From contig SVQN01000028.1 of assembly GCA_015065295.1 (NCBI GenBank), positions 1 to 32,895 of the forward strand: 32,895 nt of DNA, in the 5' to 3' direction. Under the pieces are notes generated by a model that made no database searches, had not been told where the DNA came from, and worked only from the letters and a program-made list of their open reading frames with translations. Shown piece after piece: positions 25,361 to 32,865 of this stretch (its first letter is position 1; every line of letters begins with the position of its first letter). A program made the translations under genes and the position numbers. Source of the stretch: Oscillospiraceae bacterium. GTDB lineage: Bacteria; Bacillota; Clostridia; Oscillospirales; CAG-272.

Positions 25361-25918
25361 TTATTCTTTGAGATAATAGCGTTCCTCGCCGCTTTCGTGG
25401 CTGCGCGTCATCATGCCGAAGGAGATCATTTCGCGGCGGAGGAAGCAGTAGTCGTCGTGGAACTGCTTGATGTGTTCGTTGATTTCCTTTTCTGTGTAGC
25501 TGTCCTGTTTCGGGAGGCTCGACAGGATGTGGCGCAGGATGATCTCGCGTTTTTTCTGCTGGGCGGGAAGCTGCTTGAGTTTTCCGTACGGCATGAAGTT
25601 TTCGATCACCGATTGGCGGTATTTTGTGTCATCGTCCACATTCTGCGGAATCTCGGCGATGAGTTCCTCGAGGGTATTGCCGAGAACACCGGGTTTGAGG
25701 GAGTAGATCATGTAAAACTGGGTACGATGGCACTCGACGAGACCTGCTTCCTCCAGTTTTTTGAGGTGGTGGCTGACCGTCGCACTGGTAAGCCCGAGAC
25801 GGTTTGCAATCAGTTCCACATAGGATTCGCCCTGAAGCAGGATCTGGACGATATGCAGACGGGATTCGTCTCCGAGGGCTTTGAACAGTGCGAGGGCGTT
25901 GATGCCGTTGACTGCCAT
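25361..25918 (-). CDS. ArsR-family regulator with DUF2087 domain
   Basis: A 185-residue protein. Residues about 8-75 are an ArsR-type winged helix (ALFKALGDESRLHIVQILLQ, and LTSATVSHHLKKLEEAGLVE). The C-terminal part matches DUF2087 (KKREIILRHILSSLPKQDSY, then TEKEINEHIKQFHDDYCFLR and REMISFGMM), a common partner of HTH domains in Firmicutes. No cysteine metal site typical of ArsR is seen. ATG 25918 is chosen because GGAGG precedes it, and it lies 2 bp after the stop of the upstream gene; the longer upstream frame is a shadow of that gene. It probably controls the operon with the two paralogues at 25921-27109. Confidence 0.88.
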   Translation of the reverse strand: MAVNGINALALFKALGDESRLHIVQILLQGESYVELIANRLGLTSATVSHHLKKLEEAGLVECHRTQFYMIYSLKPGVLGNTLEELIAEIPQNVDDDTKYRQSVIENFMPYGKLKQLPAQQKKREIILRHILSSLPKQDSYTEKEINEHIKQFHDDYCFLRREMISFGMMTRSHESGEERYYLKE

Positions 25919-25920
25919 AG

Positions 25921-26514
25921 TTATGCCTCCGTTTCTTCGGTATTCTGGTACTGATCGGCGGGATGGGTATCGTACGTCCATTTTTCGAACGGGACGGAAC
26001 CGTTTTCGCGCCACCATCCGTGCCATTCGAGGCAGACGGCGTTGAGAACGCGGAGAATGATGTTTGCCTCGAACACCTTTTCCGGATGACCGTTCTGGTA
26101 GGCTTCGTGAATTTCGGCGGTGTGCTTGTCGAAGAAGGCGTTGTGCAGGAGCCATGTCGCATGGGCGAAGACGGAGAACATACCGAGTTCGTCGGGAGCA
26201 AGAACGGCGAGCTGATCTTCGATTTCATCGGTGCAGCGGTTGTCGCGGACGAGCTTCATACGCTTGGCAACGTAGTCGCTCACGGTTTTGGCACCGAACG
26301 TGTAGCCGGTGAAGGTATTGCAGAGCTGCGCCATGTTTTTGGCAATCATGAGAGCTTTCTTCTGAAGCTTGTTGTCCGGGGTGAGTGCGGCGGCTTCGGC
26401 AGTGATCGCTTCGACATGGCGGGTGGCGATGTCGGCGAGGATCTGCTGGGTTTCGATGGTTTTCGGATACTCTGCCGCGTCGGGCATTTTTATGAGAATT
26501 TCGTGGGTATTCAT
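25921..26514 (-). CDS. Unknown helical protein, tandem paralogue A
   Basis: A 197-residue, mostly helical, soluble protein that I do not recognise. It shares with the neighbour at 26546 the start pattern (AEYPKT), a helical middle (LQKKALMIAKNMAQLC), HATWLLHNAFFDKHTAEI and the ending WWRENGSVPFEKWTY. No signal peptide or membrane helix is seen. ATG 26514 has AAAGGA upstream; the frame extends further but only over the next gene in another frame. It lies directly before the ArsR-DUF2087 gene (2 bp gap) and is transcribed with it. A stand-alone duplicated pair under such a regulator suggests a stress or ligand-response function; this is a guess. Confidence 0.8.
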   Translation of the reverse strand: MNTHEILIKMPDAAEYPKTIETQQILADIATRHVEAITAEAAALTPDNKLQKKALMIAKNMAQLCNTFTGYTFGAKTVSDYVAKRMKLVRDNRCTDEIEDQLAVLAPDELGMFSVFAHATWLLHNAFFDKHTAEIHEAYQNGHPEKVFEANIILRVLNAVCLEWHGWWRENGSVPFEKWTYDTHPADQYQNTEETEA

Positions 26515-26545
26515 GATAAGGATTCCTTTCGGTAGCTGAGATTGG

Positions 26546-27109
26546 TTAAGCGTCTTCCCAGGGGGAGTCTTCGTAAGTCCAGTCGTCGAACGGTGCGGAG
26601 CCGTTTTCTCTCCACCATGTCCGCCATTCCCGGCAGATGGCATAGACGGTGCCGACGATCACGCGGTCGTCAAAAGCTTTTTCCGGCTGTCCGATGGCTT
26701 TGGCGGCGTTCAGATTTTCGATATGCTTGTTGAGAAAGGCATTATGCAGGAACCAGTTGGTGTGCGCGTACAGGAGAAAGGCGAATTTTTCGTCTTCGGA
26801 CATTTTCCCGATTGCGTCGGCGTATGGTGCGAGAACCTGCGTGTGGTTGCGGAGAATCGTTTCCCGCCGCGCAATCTGTTCCGGCCATGTCGTTTTTGTG
26901 AACGCCATGGCGGCGAATCCGGCGCAGTTTTCCGCCATGGATTTCTGGATGGACAGTACTTTTTTCTGCATTCTGTCTTCTTTGGCGAGGGTTTTGAGGT
27001 GTTCGGCGTATCCGTCGGCGATTTTCAGGGCAGTTTCGACCATGAAGGTTCGTGCGGCAGACGTTTTCGGGTATTGTGCCGCATCTTTGGGGAGATAATT
27101 CTGTGTCAT
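26546..27109 (-). CDS. Unknown helical protein, tandem paralogue B
   Basis: A 187-residue protein clearly homologous to its neighbour: AAQYPKTSAARTFMVETALK, MQKKVLSIQKSMAENC, YAHTNWFLHNAFLNKHIENL and WWRENGSAPFDDWTY. Conserved Trp, His and Asn residues (NWFLHNAF) could form a pocket. No named domain is recognised. It is the first gene of the three-gene operon and has a consensus promoter at 27137-27165. AAGGACGG-type sequence precedes the ATG. Confidence 0.8.
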   Translation of the reverse strand: MTQNYLPKDAAQYPKTSAARTFMVETALKIADGYAEHLKTLAKEDRMQKKVLSIQKSMAENCAGFAAMAFTKTTWPEQIARRETILRNHTQVLAPYADAIGKMSEDEKFAFLLYAHTNWFLHNAFLNKHIENLNAAKAIGQPEKAFDDRVIVGTVYAICREWRTWWRENGSAPFDDWTYEDSPWEDA

Positions 27110-27136
27110 TTACAACACCGTCCTTCCTTGAGTATT

Positions 27137-27165
27137 ATTATATTCATCGAAATACTTTTTGTCAA
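27137..27165 (-). promoter_or_regulatory. Consensus SigA promoter of the paralogue-ArsR operon
   Basis: On the minus strand TTGACA (27160-27165), a 17-bp spacer and TATAAT (27137-27142), both perfect. Confidence 0.9.
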
Positions 27166-27208
27166 GATGTTTTTAGATATTTATCAAAATAAATTTTAGC
27201 TTGTGTGA

Positions 27209-27234
27209 ATTTTAGGTTGACAATATCCTAAAAT
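27209..27234. promoter_or_regulatory. Candidate antitoxin operator
   Basis: A perfect inverted repeat attttagg (27209-27216) and cctaaaat (27227-27234) with a 10-bp spacer that contains the -35 of the toxin-antitoxin promoter. Phd-type antitoxins autorepress by binding such palindromes. Confidence 0.6.
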
Positions 27235-27245
27235 ATGTGTATAAT
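27217..27245 (+). promoter_or_regulatory. Consensus SigA promoter of phd-doc
   Basis: TTGACA (27217-27222), a 17-bp spacer and TATAAT (27240-27245). Confidence 0.9.
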
Positions 27246-27274
27246 AAGGACAGAAAGACGGAAGGAGAACAAAC

Positions 27275-27517
27275 ATGAACATCAATACCAAACAGATTGT
27301 TTCGATTTCCGAGGCAAATCAGAATTTTTCCAAAGTTGCCCGGCTGGTGGAGAAAAACGGGGAAGTGTATATTTTCAAGAACAATAAACCGAAATACCGG
27401 CTTGTCGATCTGGAAAAGGACACTTCGATTGAAATGACCGATGATGAAAAGATTGATTTTGTCGCCGCGCGGGTATTGAAACAGTACCGCCGTGCGTTTG
27501 AGGAGCTGGCGAAATGA
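27275..27517 (+). CDS. Type II antitoxin, Phd/YefM family
   Basis: An 80-residue antitoxin. The N-terminal DNA-binding part (VSISEANQNFSKVARLVEKN, then GEVYIFKNNKPKYRLVDLE) is typical Phd/YefM; the C-terminal tail (IDFVAARVLKQYRRAFEELA) is the helix that would neutralise the toxin. AAGGAG precedes the ATG. The stop overlaps the toxin start by ATGA, giving translational coupling. Autoregulation through the inverted repeat at 27209-27234 is likely. Confidence 0.92.
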   Translation: MNINTKQIVSISEANQNFSKVARLVEKNGEVYIFKNNKPKYRLVDLEKDTSIEMTDDEKIDFVAARVLKQYRRAFEELAK

Positions 27518-27888
27518 TTAAGTTCAGTCAGGAAAAAGTGCTTCTGCTTCACAAACTGATTACGGAAGAAACCGGCGGAGACCCCAATATCCGTGATTTT
27601 GACCTGCTCGACAGCGCGCTGGAATCCGCGTTTCAGACATTTGACGGGGCGGAGCTGTATCCGACAAAGGAGGAAAAGGGGGCAAGGATCGGCTATGCCC
27701 TGATTTCCAACCATGCCTTTGTGGACGGGAACAAGCGGATCGGGATGTATGTCCTGCTGACGTTTCTTGAGGTCAACGGAATCCGGATTCATCCGACGGT
27801 GGATGACGTGGTGCGTGTGGGTTTTGCCGTGGCATCGGGCGAAATGAAGTACGACGAACTTCTCGAATGGATTTATGACAATGAATAA
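27514..27888 (+). CDS. Doc-type toxin (Fic fold)
   Basis: A 124-residue Doc-like protein. The Fic/Doc active-site motif is H67-A-F69-V-D71-G-N73-K74-R75; Doc of phage P1 has HxFxDANKR, so this copy has Gly in place of Ala. Doc phosphorylates EF-Tu and arrests translation until it is bound by Phd. Length is normal. The gene overlaps the antitoxin by 4 bp and ends at a bidirectional terminator. Confidence 0.93.
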   Translation: MIKFSQEKVLLLHKLITEETGGDPNIRDFDLLDSALESAFQTFDGAELYPTKEEKGARIGYALISNHAFVDGNKRIGMYVLLTFLEVNGIRIHPTVDDVVRVGFAVASGEMKYDELLEWIYDNE

Positions 27889-27889
27889 A

Positions 27890-27924
27890 AAAACAGGACG
27901 TTTGATGAGGAACGTCCTGTTTTT
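27890..27924. terminator. Bidirectional terminator between doc and the cyclophilin gene
   Basis: aaaacaggacgtt (27890-27902) pairs with aacgtcctgtttt (27911-27923); perfect 13-bp stem, 8-nt loop. Confidence 0.92.
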
Positions 27925-27941
27925 CTGTGTAATATCGCTTA

Positions 27942-28544
27942 TTATTCAATAATTGTAACGGACTTCATGACAACATCCACGAGGGGCTTGTCGTTGAAGT
28001 TGGTCTTGACGCCGGCGATTTCATCGACAACGTCCATGCCTTCGATGACCTTGCCGAATGCCGCATAGTCGCCGTCAAGATACTTCGCGTCTGCGTGGCA
28101 GATGAAGAACTGCGAAGACGCGCTGTCCTTCTTCTGGCTGCGTGCCATGGAGATTACGCCGCGGGTGTGGGAGAGGGTGTTGGTTACGCCGTTGGAAGCG
28201 AATTCGCCCTTGATGGTTTCCTTTGCGCCGCCCATGCCGGTACCGGTCGGGTCGCCGCCCTGGATCATGAAGTTCTTGATAACGCGGTGGAAGATCAGGC
28301 CGTCGTAGAAGCCTTCCTTCACGAGCTTTTCAAAGTTCGCTACGGTGATCGGCGCGATGTCCGGATAGAGCTCCAGCTTGATGATGCCGCCGTTGTCCAT
28401 TTCGATCTGTACCATGATGGTTTCACCTGTTTCTCCCGAAGCCGCGGTTGTTTCCTCCGCTTCCTCTTTGGAACATCCGGAAATGCAGAACACCGCCGCA
28501 AGAGAAGCAAGCAGTGCAAGAATCAGAGAAATCAGTCGTTTCAT
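27942..28544 (-). CDS. Lipoprotein peptidyl-prolyl cis-trans isomerase, cyclophilin type
   Basis: A 200-residue protein with a lipoprotein signal peptide (lipobox ISGC, Cys24), a Ser/Thr/Glu-rich linker and a cyclophilin domain (about 44-199). The active-site block FHRVIKNFMIQGGDPTGTGM and SSQFFICHADAKYLDGDYAA are clear. It would assist folding of exported proteins on the outer face of the membrane. AAAGGA precedes the ATG. No convincing promoter was found in 28545-28650, which otherwise holds only AT-rich sequence and the repeat at 28657. Confidence 0.93.
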   Translation of the reverse strand: MKRLISLILALLASLAAVFCISGCSKEEAEETTAASGETGETIMVQIEMDNGGIIKLELYPDIAPITVANFEKLVKEGFYDGLIFHRVIKNFMIQGGDPTGTGMGGAKETIKGEFASNGVTNTLSHTRGVISMARSQKKDSASSQFFICHADAKYLDGDYAAFGKVIEGMDVVDEIAGVKTNFNDKPLVDVVMKSVTIIE

Positions 28545-28656
28545 AGGGAGAATCCTTTCTTATATGAGAAAAATTTTTTGATAAAGTTTAAATCAGCCAG
28601 CCAAAGCAAAAATCATGCACTCAAAATCTGCACAAACTTTGTCTGACTTTTATGTT

Positions 28657-28712
28657 AAAAAGGTTTTTGGAGGGGTGCGGGGAACCTTTTTCCTTAAAAA
28701 AGGTTCCCCGCG
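28657..28712 (-). repeat. Palindromic terminator-like repeat, copy 5 (after the B12-activation gene)
   Basis: Arms gcggggaacctttt (from 28677) and aaaaaaggttccccgc (to 28711) with the tail at 28657-28676. Each arm has lost one A/T relative to the consensus, keeping the pairing. Oriented with the minus-strand gene that stops at 28720. Confidence 0.92.
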
Positions 28713-28719
28713 AAAAAAC

Positions 28720-29436
28720 TCATGCTTCCTGATATTCCGCTCGACGGTTGGGGCAGTTTTGGCGGGGGCAGCGCATACAGGACTCGAAGGGGGAGTCCGT
28801 CGGGAAGGAGAGACCGGACGCAGATTTGTAGGGGATCATGAGGTAGGAGGGGGTCAGTTCGACGCCGGTGAGGTCTGCGCCTTCGCCGAGGAGCGCGAAC
28901 AGGGAGTTCTGTCCCGTGATGTCCCATGAGGAGAGGGAACCGGGGCTGAGACGGGAGAACTTGTCCCCGCCGTAGATGTGTTCGCGGAGATATTCGTGCA
29001 GGGCGACGGAGACGTGGCGCATATACGCAAGGCATACGTCTTCCGCCACTTCGCGCAGGAGCGGGTCGTCCTTGTACGCGACGGAAATGTCGTACAGCGC
29101 ACGGCCGCAGGTCGTCACGGTGCCGACCACCGTTGTGTTCGGATGAAGTTTTTCAGCAACCAGCGGACTGTCGATCCGGTACGTTTTCGGTTCGCCTTCG
29201 GCATCTTCGACCGTCAGCGTTGCGCCTGCTTCATCCACGGCGGTCACATACGCGCGGCGCAGGAACGCACAGGGGCTGGCAACGGCTTCCGCTTCGTCGA
29301 GAAGATCGTCCACTTCGCCGTCGTAGTTGGCCGCGTCCCATTTTTCCAGAAGCGCGGCGCGGGTCTTTTCGTCCAGCGCAAACGGTGCGGGTTCGAGCAG
29401 GAGAACCCCGCCATACGGGTAGTTGGTAATGGTCAT
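28720..29436 (-). CDS. Stand-alone methionine synthase activation-domain-like protein
   Basis: A 238-residue protein resembling the B12-dependent methionine synthase activation domain: the SRLSPGSLSSW block (161-171), PSYLMIPYKSASGLSF (196-211) and a C-terminal cysteine cluster C220-x2-C223-x4-C228 (ESCMRCPRQNCPNRRAEY). In MetH this domain binds SAM and helps to reactivate the oxidised corrinoid; the cysteine cluster suggests an iron-sulfur or metal site found in stand-alone Clostridial versions. No metH lies in the window. ATG 29436 is chosen for its downstream homology; the longer frame (to 29502) overlaps the promoter. Confidence 0.78.
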   Translation of the reverse strand: MTITNYPYGGVLLLEPAPFALDEKTRAALLEKWDAANYDGEVDDLLDEAEAVASPCAFLRRAYVTAVDEAGATLTVEDAEGEPKTYRIDSPLVAEKLHPNTTVVGTVTTCGRALYDISVAYKDDPLLREVAEDVCLAYMRHVSVALHEYLREHIYGGDKFSRLSPGSLSSWDITGQNSLFALLGEGADLTGVELTPSYLMIPYKSASGLSFPTDSPFESCMRCPRQNCPNRRAEYQEA

Positions 29437-29473
29437 AGTCGAGCCTTCCTTTATATTAGTAAGGTTTTTCTTT

Positions 29474-29502
29474 ATTTTAGCAGATATGCGGCGGATTGTC
29501 AA
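29474..29502 (-). promoter_or_regulatory. SigA-type promoter of the B12-activation-domain gene
   Basis: On the minus strand TTGACA (29497-29502), a 17-bp spacer and TAAAAT (29474-29479). Confidence 0.85.
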
Positions 29503-29573
29503 ATAAATATGAGAAGATTTTTAATCTCGGGGAATACTTATAGAATAAAATATCCCCGAAAGGTGGTTCCTCT

Positions 29574-30617
29574 ATGTCCGACCCCATCCGCAAAACGCGC
29601 ACTTTTCCACAGGTTCTCCTGACCGCAGTCCTTGCCCTGATTTTCGCGGAATTTTTTATGAAATACATCGGTTCGTCGCTCCTTCCGTTTGTTCTCGCCT
29701 ACGTCGCTTCCCGACTGGTACGGCCGCTGGGAGTGTTTCTCAGCCGACAGTGCCGCGTGCCCGAAAAAGCGGGATGCGCGGTGTTTGCTGTTCTTGTGTG
29801 CATCGGAACAGTCACCGGTACCGCACTGCTTTCGGGCGTTCTGGCATCGCAGCTGTGGGACATGATCGGGCATCTACCGGATTATGCGGAAAAAGCAGCG
29901 GAACTGTTCGGGACTCTGCTGGATATGCTGCCGTTTTCGGTGGATTCGGAATCCCGTCTGCGGCCGATGCTGTCCGGTGCGCTGACCGATGCGGCGGCTT
30001 CGCTTGCGTCCTCGGCGGCAGCGTTTCTCGGCGGGATCGTCGGCGCGGTGCCGGGAAGCGTGTTTTCTGCCGTCGTCACGTTTTTTGCGTTCATTTACCT
30101 GACGGCGGATCCGGCCGGAATTGCGGACAGCATCCGGGAACTGCTGCCGTCCGGGATGATACGGAAGACGGAACGGATTTTCGGCGAAGTGTCCGGCGCG
30201 GTCTTTCTGTATCTGCGGACGTACCTGACGATCATGACAGTGACGTTTTTCGAGCTGACCGTGGGGCTGAGCGTGATCGGGGTGAATTACGCCCTCGCGG
30301 CGGCACTGATTATTGCGGTCATCGACGTTCTGCCGGTGCTGGGATGCGGCTGTGTGCTGGTTCCGTGGGCAGTCTGGGAATTCCTGTACGGCGAGGCACG
30401 GCGCGGACTGGCACTGCTGGTTCTGCTCGGCGTGATCTATCTGATCCGGCAGTTCCTCGATTCGCGCCTGATCGGGCGGATGACGGGGGTACATCCGTTT
30501 GTGGCACTCGCGTGCCTGTACCTCGGCTGGCGGATCGGCGGCATCGGCGGCATGATTGCGGCACCGATTGTCCTGTGCGCGGTACGGTCACTGGAAGGTG
30601 CGGAAGATATTTTTTAA
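29574..30617 (+). CDS. AI-2E/YtvI-family transporter-like membrane protein
   Basis: A 347-residue membrane protein with seven or eight hydrophobic segments and the family plan: two N-terminal helices (VLLTAVLALIFAEFFMKYIG, then SLLPFVLAYVASRLVRPLGV), a soluble helical middle and a C-terminal core with NYALAAALIIAVIDVLPVLG and GRMTGVHPFVALACLYLGWR. Related Bacillus YtvI is linked to sporulation, others to AI-2 export or ion exchange; the substrate cannot be deduced. A 7-bp hairpin (tcgggga/tccccga) lies just before the ribosome binding site. The gene is divergent from the B12-activation gene. Confidence 0.88.
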   Translation: MSDPIRKTRTFPQVLLTAVLALIFAEFFMKYIGSSLLPFVLAYVASRLVRPLGVFLSRQCRVPEKAGCAVFAVLVCIGTVTGTALLSGVLASQLWDMIGHLPDYAEKAAELFGTLLDMLPFSVDSESRLRPMLSGALTDAAASLASSAAAFLGGIVGAVPGSVFSAVVTFFAFIYLTADPAGIADSIRELLPSGMIRKTERIFGEVSGAVFLYLRTYLTIMTVTFFELTVGLSVIGVNYALAAALIIAVIDVLPVLGCGCVLVPWAVWEFLYGEARRGLALLVLLGVIYLIRQFLDSRLIGRMTGVHPFVALACLYLGWRIGGIGGMIAAPIVLCAVRSLEGAEDIF

Positions 30618-30726
30618 TAAAGAGTGTTAATTTTTTAGTATTCATAATGTGTTCATGAATATGTGTTATGATTATCTACGTCAAATGATTGAATTCCGCA
30701 TAGCGGAAAAAAGGAGATTTAGAATC

Positions 30727-32220
30727 ATGGCAAAGAAAAGACTGTTTTGTATGCTTCTGTGCGCGCTGCTGACCGCAGGAACTCTGCTGTCCTGCTCGGA
30801 AAGCGCAACCACAGAAAATACGGACGCAGCGGTATCCGGCGCGGAAAACGCAACCGCAGAAGTTGCTGTAACGGAAGAAGAAACGGTTCCGGAAGAAACG
30901 GAGCGTCCGAAGGCGGAAGACACGCTGACGATAAAGGATTTCGGCGGACGTGACTACCGGATGATTTCGACGAACCAGGACAGCCGTCATGTAGACATTC
31001 TGGCGGAAGAAATGACCGGTGCGACGCTGAACGACCTTGTATTTGCGAGAAACTCGCGGGTGTCCGAACTGTACAACGTCAAGATGAGCGCGGAACAGAC
31101 GGATTACGGCAGCATCAACAACATGGTAAAGGCCGATGCACAGGCGGGCGATATGTCCTACGAGCTGTATCTGTCGAACTACACGGCGCACCCGATGGGA
31201 ACGGGCGGCTATCTTTACAACTTCTACGACCTGCCGGGCGTTGACCTGAAGCAGGTATGGTGGGACCAGGACGAAGTAGCGGACATGACGGTGCAGGGGA
31301 ATCTGTTCCTTGCGATCGGCGACATTTCGCCTACGGAGCTTCTGACGTCCGAATGTATGCTGTTCAACAAGAACCTGTTTGATGACAACGGCATGACGTA
31401 CCCCTACGAAGATGCGCTGAACGGCACTTGGACGTATGACAAGTATCAGGTACTGGCAGACGGCAAGACGACCGACCTGAACGGCGACGGGGAAATCAAG
31501 GTAGAAGACGACCTGTTCTCGCTGACGTGCTGGAGCGACTATCCGACGGCACTTCTGTACGGTGCGGGCGGCGACTTCAGTGAATTTGACGATGCGGGGA
31601 ACGTTGTTCTGAAGCTGGATCAGGAAAAGGCCGTTGATATTTACAACAAGATTTACGCAGCTCTGATCGGCACGAACGCGAACTACGAAACGGCGCAGCA
31701 CGAACGTTCGTTCAAGGTCTTTGAAGAAGGCCGCGCGTACTTCTGCGGCATCACGTTCCAGAAGATCGAAACCTTCCTTCGTGAAATGGAATACGACTTC
31801 GGCGTTCTCCCGAATCCGAAGTTTGACGAATCTCAGGAACGCTACTCGACCTGCGTTTCCGGTGCCGGCTCGATGGTAATCGTTCCGAAGTCCTGCACGG
31901 ATACCGAATACGTCGGCACGATGCTCGAAGCGATGGCGGCTCTCTCCTACGACATGATTACGCCCGACCTGATCGACGTTCTCGCCTCCACGAAGAACGT
32001 CCGCGACCCGGAATCCTCCGAAATCGTTCAGATGATTATCCGCAGCCGCAACTTCGACACGGCCCGTATGCACGACATCCAGGTTGACCAGTACGTTGTG
32101 ACCCTCCTCTCCTCCGCTTCCACCGACGTTGCCAGCCATTTCGCCAAGAACGAAAAGGTCTGGAACAAGACGCTGGATCGTCTCAACGACAACTACGCGA
32201 AGAACAACGAGAATCCGTAA
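30727..32220 (+). CDS. Extracellular solute-binding lipoprotein (ABC transporter type)
   Basis: A 497-residue protein with a lipoprotein signal (KKRLFCMLLCALLTAGTLLS, Cys23) and a Thr/Glu-rich linker, followed by a family 1-like substrate-binding domain (NLFLAIGDISPTELLTSECM, and TAQHERSFKVFEEGRAYFCG). Such proteins usually bind sugars or oligosaccharides for an ABC importer, but no permease or ATPase gene is adjacent; it is followed by a repeat and non-coding DNA. A calcium-binding-like DLNGDGEIKVED loop is visible. ATG 30727 is preceded by AAGGAG; the frame is open upstream. Confidence 0.88.
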   Translation: MAKKRLFCMLLCALLTAGTLLSCSESATTENTDAAVSGAENATAEVAVTEEETVPEETERPKAEDTLTIKDFGGRDYRMISTNQDSRHVDILAEEMTGATLNDLVFARNSRVSELYNVKMSAEQTDYGSINNMVKADAQAGDMSYELYLSNYTAHPMGTGGYLYNFYDLPGVDLKQVWWDQDEVADMTVQGNLFLAIGDISPTELLTSECMLFNKNLFDDNGMTYPYEDALNGTWTYDKYQVLADGKTTDLNGDGEIKVEDDLFSLTCWSDYPTALLYGAGGDFSEFDDAGNVVLKLDQEKAVDIYNKIYAALIGTNANYETAQHERSFKVFEEGRAYFCGITFQKIETFLREMEYDFGVLPNPKFDESQERYSTCVSGAGSMVIVPKSCTDTEYVGTMLEAMAALSYDMITPDLIDVLASTKNVRDPESSEIVQMIIRSRNFDTARMHDIQVDQYVVTLLSSASTDVASHFAKNEKVWNKTLDRLNDNYAKNNENP

Positions 32221-32243
32221 GTTTGGGTTTTGGGGATTTTTTC

Positions 32244-32299
32244 TTGGGGAAACCTTTTTGAGGAAAAGGTTTCCCCAAACCCCTTCCAAAACCTTTTTG
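32244..32299 (+). repeat. Palindromic terminator-like repeat, copy 6 (after the solute-binding gene)
   Basis: Arms ttggggaaacctttt (32244-32258) and aaaaggtttccccaa (32264-32278), then the tail accccttccaaaaccttttt. It begins 23 bp after the stop and is oriented with the gene. Confidence 0.92.
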
Positions 32300-32387
32300 A
32301 TCTGTTGTAGCCATTTGGTTATTGCAGATTTTTTCTTTTTATAGGGGATTTTCTTGGGTGCCTGCGTAGCCATTTTGTGCATCTCAT

Positions 32388-32777
32388 CCGCTGACATTTC
32401 GTTGGTTTGAATTTCTACGAAAATCGTTCTGGGGAAGTCAGGCTCCGCCAAGACCCTGACTTCCGTTGCCGGAAGAGATACGTTGATGAAGTGCGTCACG
32501 TTTGAATTCAGCTACATAAAGAAATCCCCCGCACTCCTTGGCTGACGCCGTTCGTGCTTTGTGTCAAACAACTGTATGTCAGCCGACCGAACAAACGTAA
32601 AGCGCGGACGGCGGGCGAGCCAAGACGCGCGGAAAACCAAAGAACCGTAGCTGAATTCAAAAGTGGCGTACTAAATCATAGCTTCGAAAAATGGCGAGGG
32701 AAGTCAGGGTCTTGGCGGAGCCTGACTTCCCCAGAACGATTTTCATAGAAATTTAAACCAGCCTTACGTCAACGGGC
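32388..32777. mobile_element. Long imperfect foldback (inverted-repeat) element, MITE-like
   Basis: The outer arms at about 32399-32464 and 32699-32762 are near-identical inverted copies (about 57 bp, two or three mismatches) and both can be read as EVRVLAEPDFPRTIF followed by V/I-E-I. An inner pair, tttgaattcagctac and its complement gtagctgaattcaaa, sits at about 32504-32518 and 32647-32661, and the central parts still align (ccgc-n-cttggct... with cgcg-n-cttggct...). The whole is therefore an old inverted duplication of about 190 bp per side. No convincing gene is inside. Confidence 0.8.
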
Positions 32778-32865
32778 CGAACACTCTTCAGCCGTACTCC
32801 ACGGTATATTTCAAAAAATCCCCCTCCCCATCATATAAACCAAAACAAACCGGCAACAACCGCCT

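Noticed and set aside
32244..32300. The repeats as a CRISPR array
   Set aside because: Copies are palindromic, far apart and singly placed after genes, with no regular spacers and no cas genes.
30676..32499. A 607-codon minus-strand frame over the solute-binding gene, starting in the foldback element
   Set aside because: The start codes for element sequence and the repeat (FLKKVSPRK-like), the rest is antisense to a lipoprotein gene.
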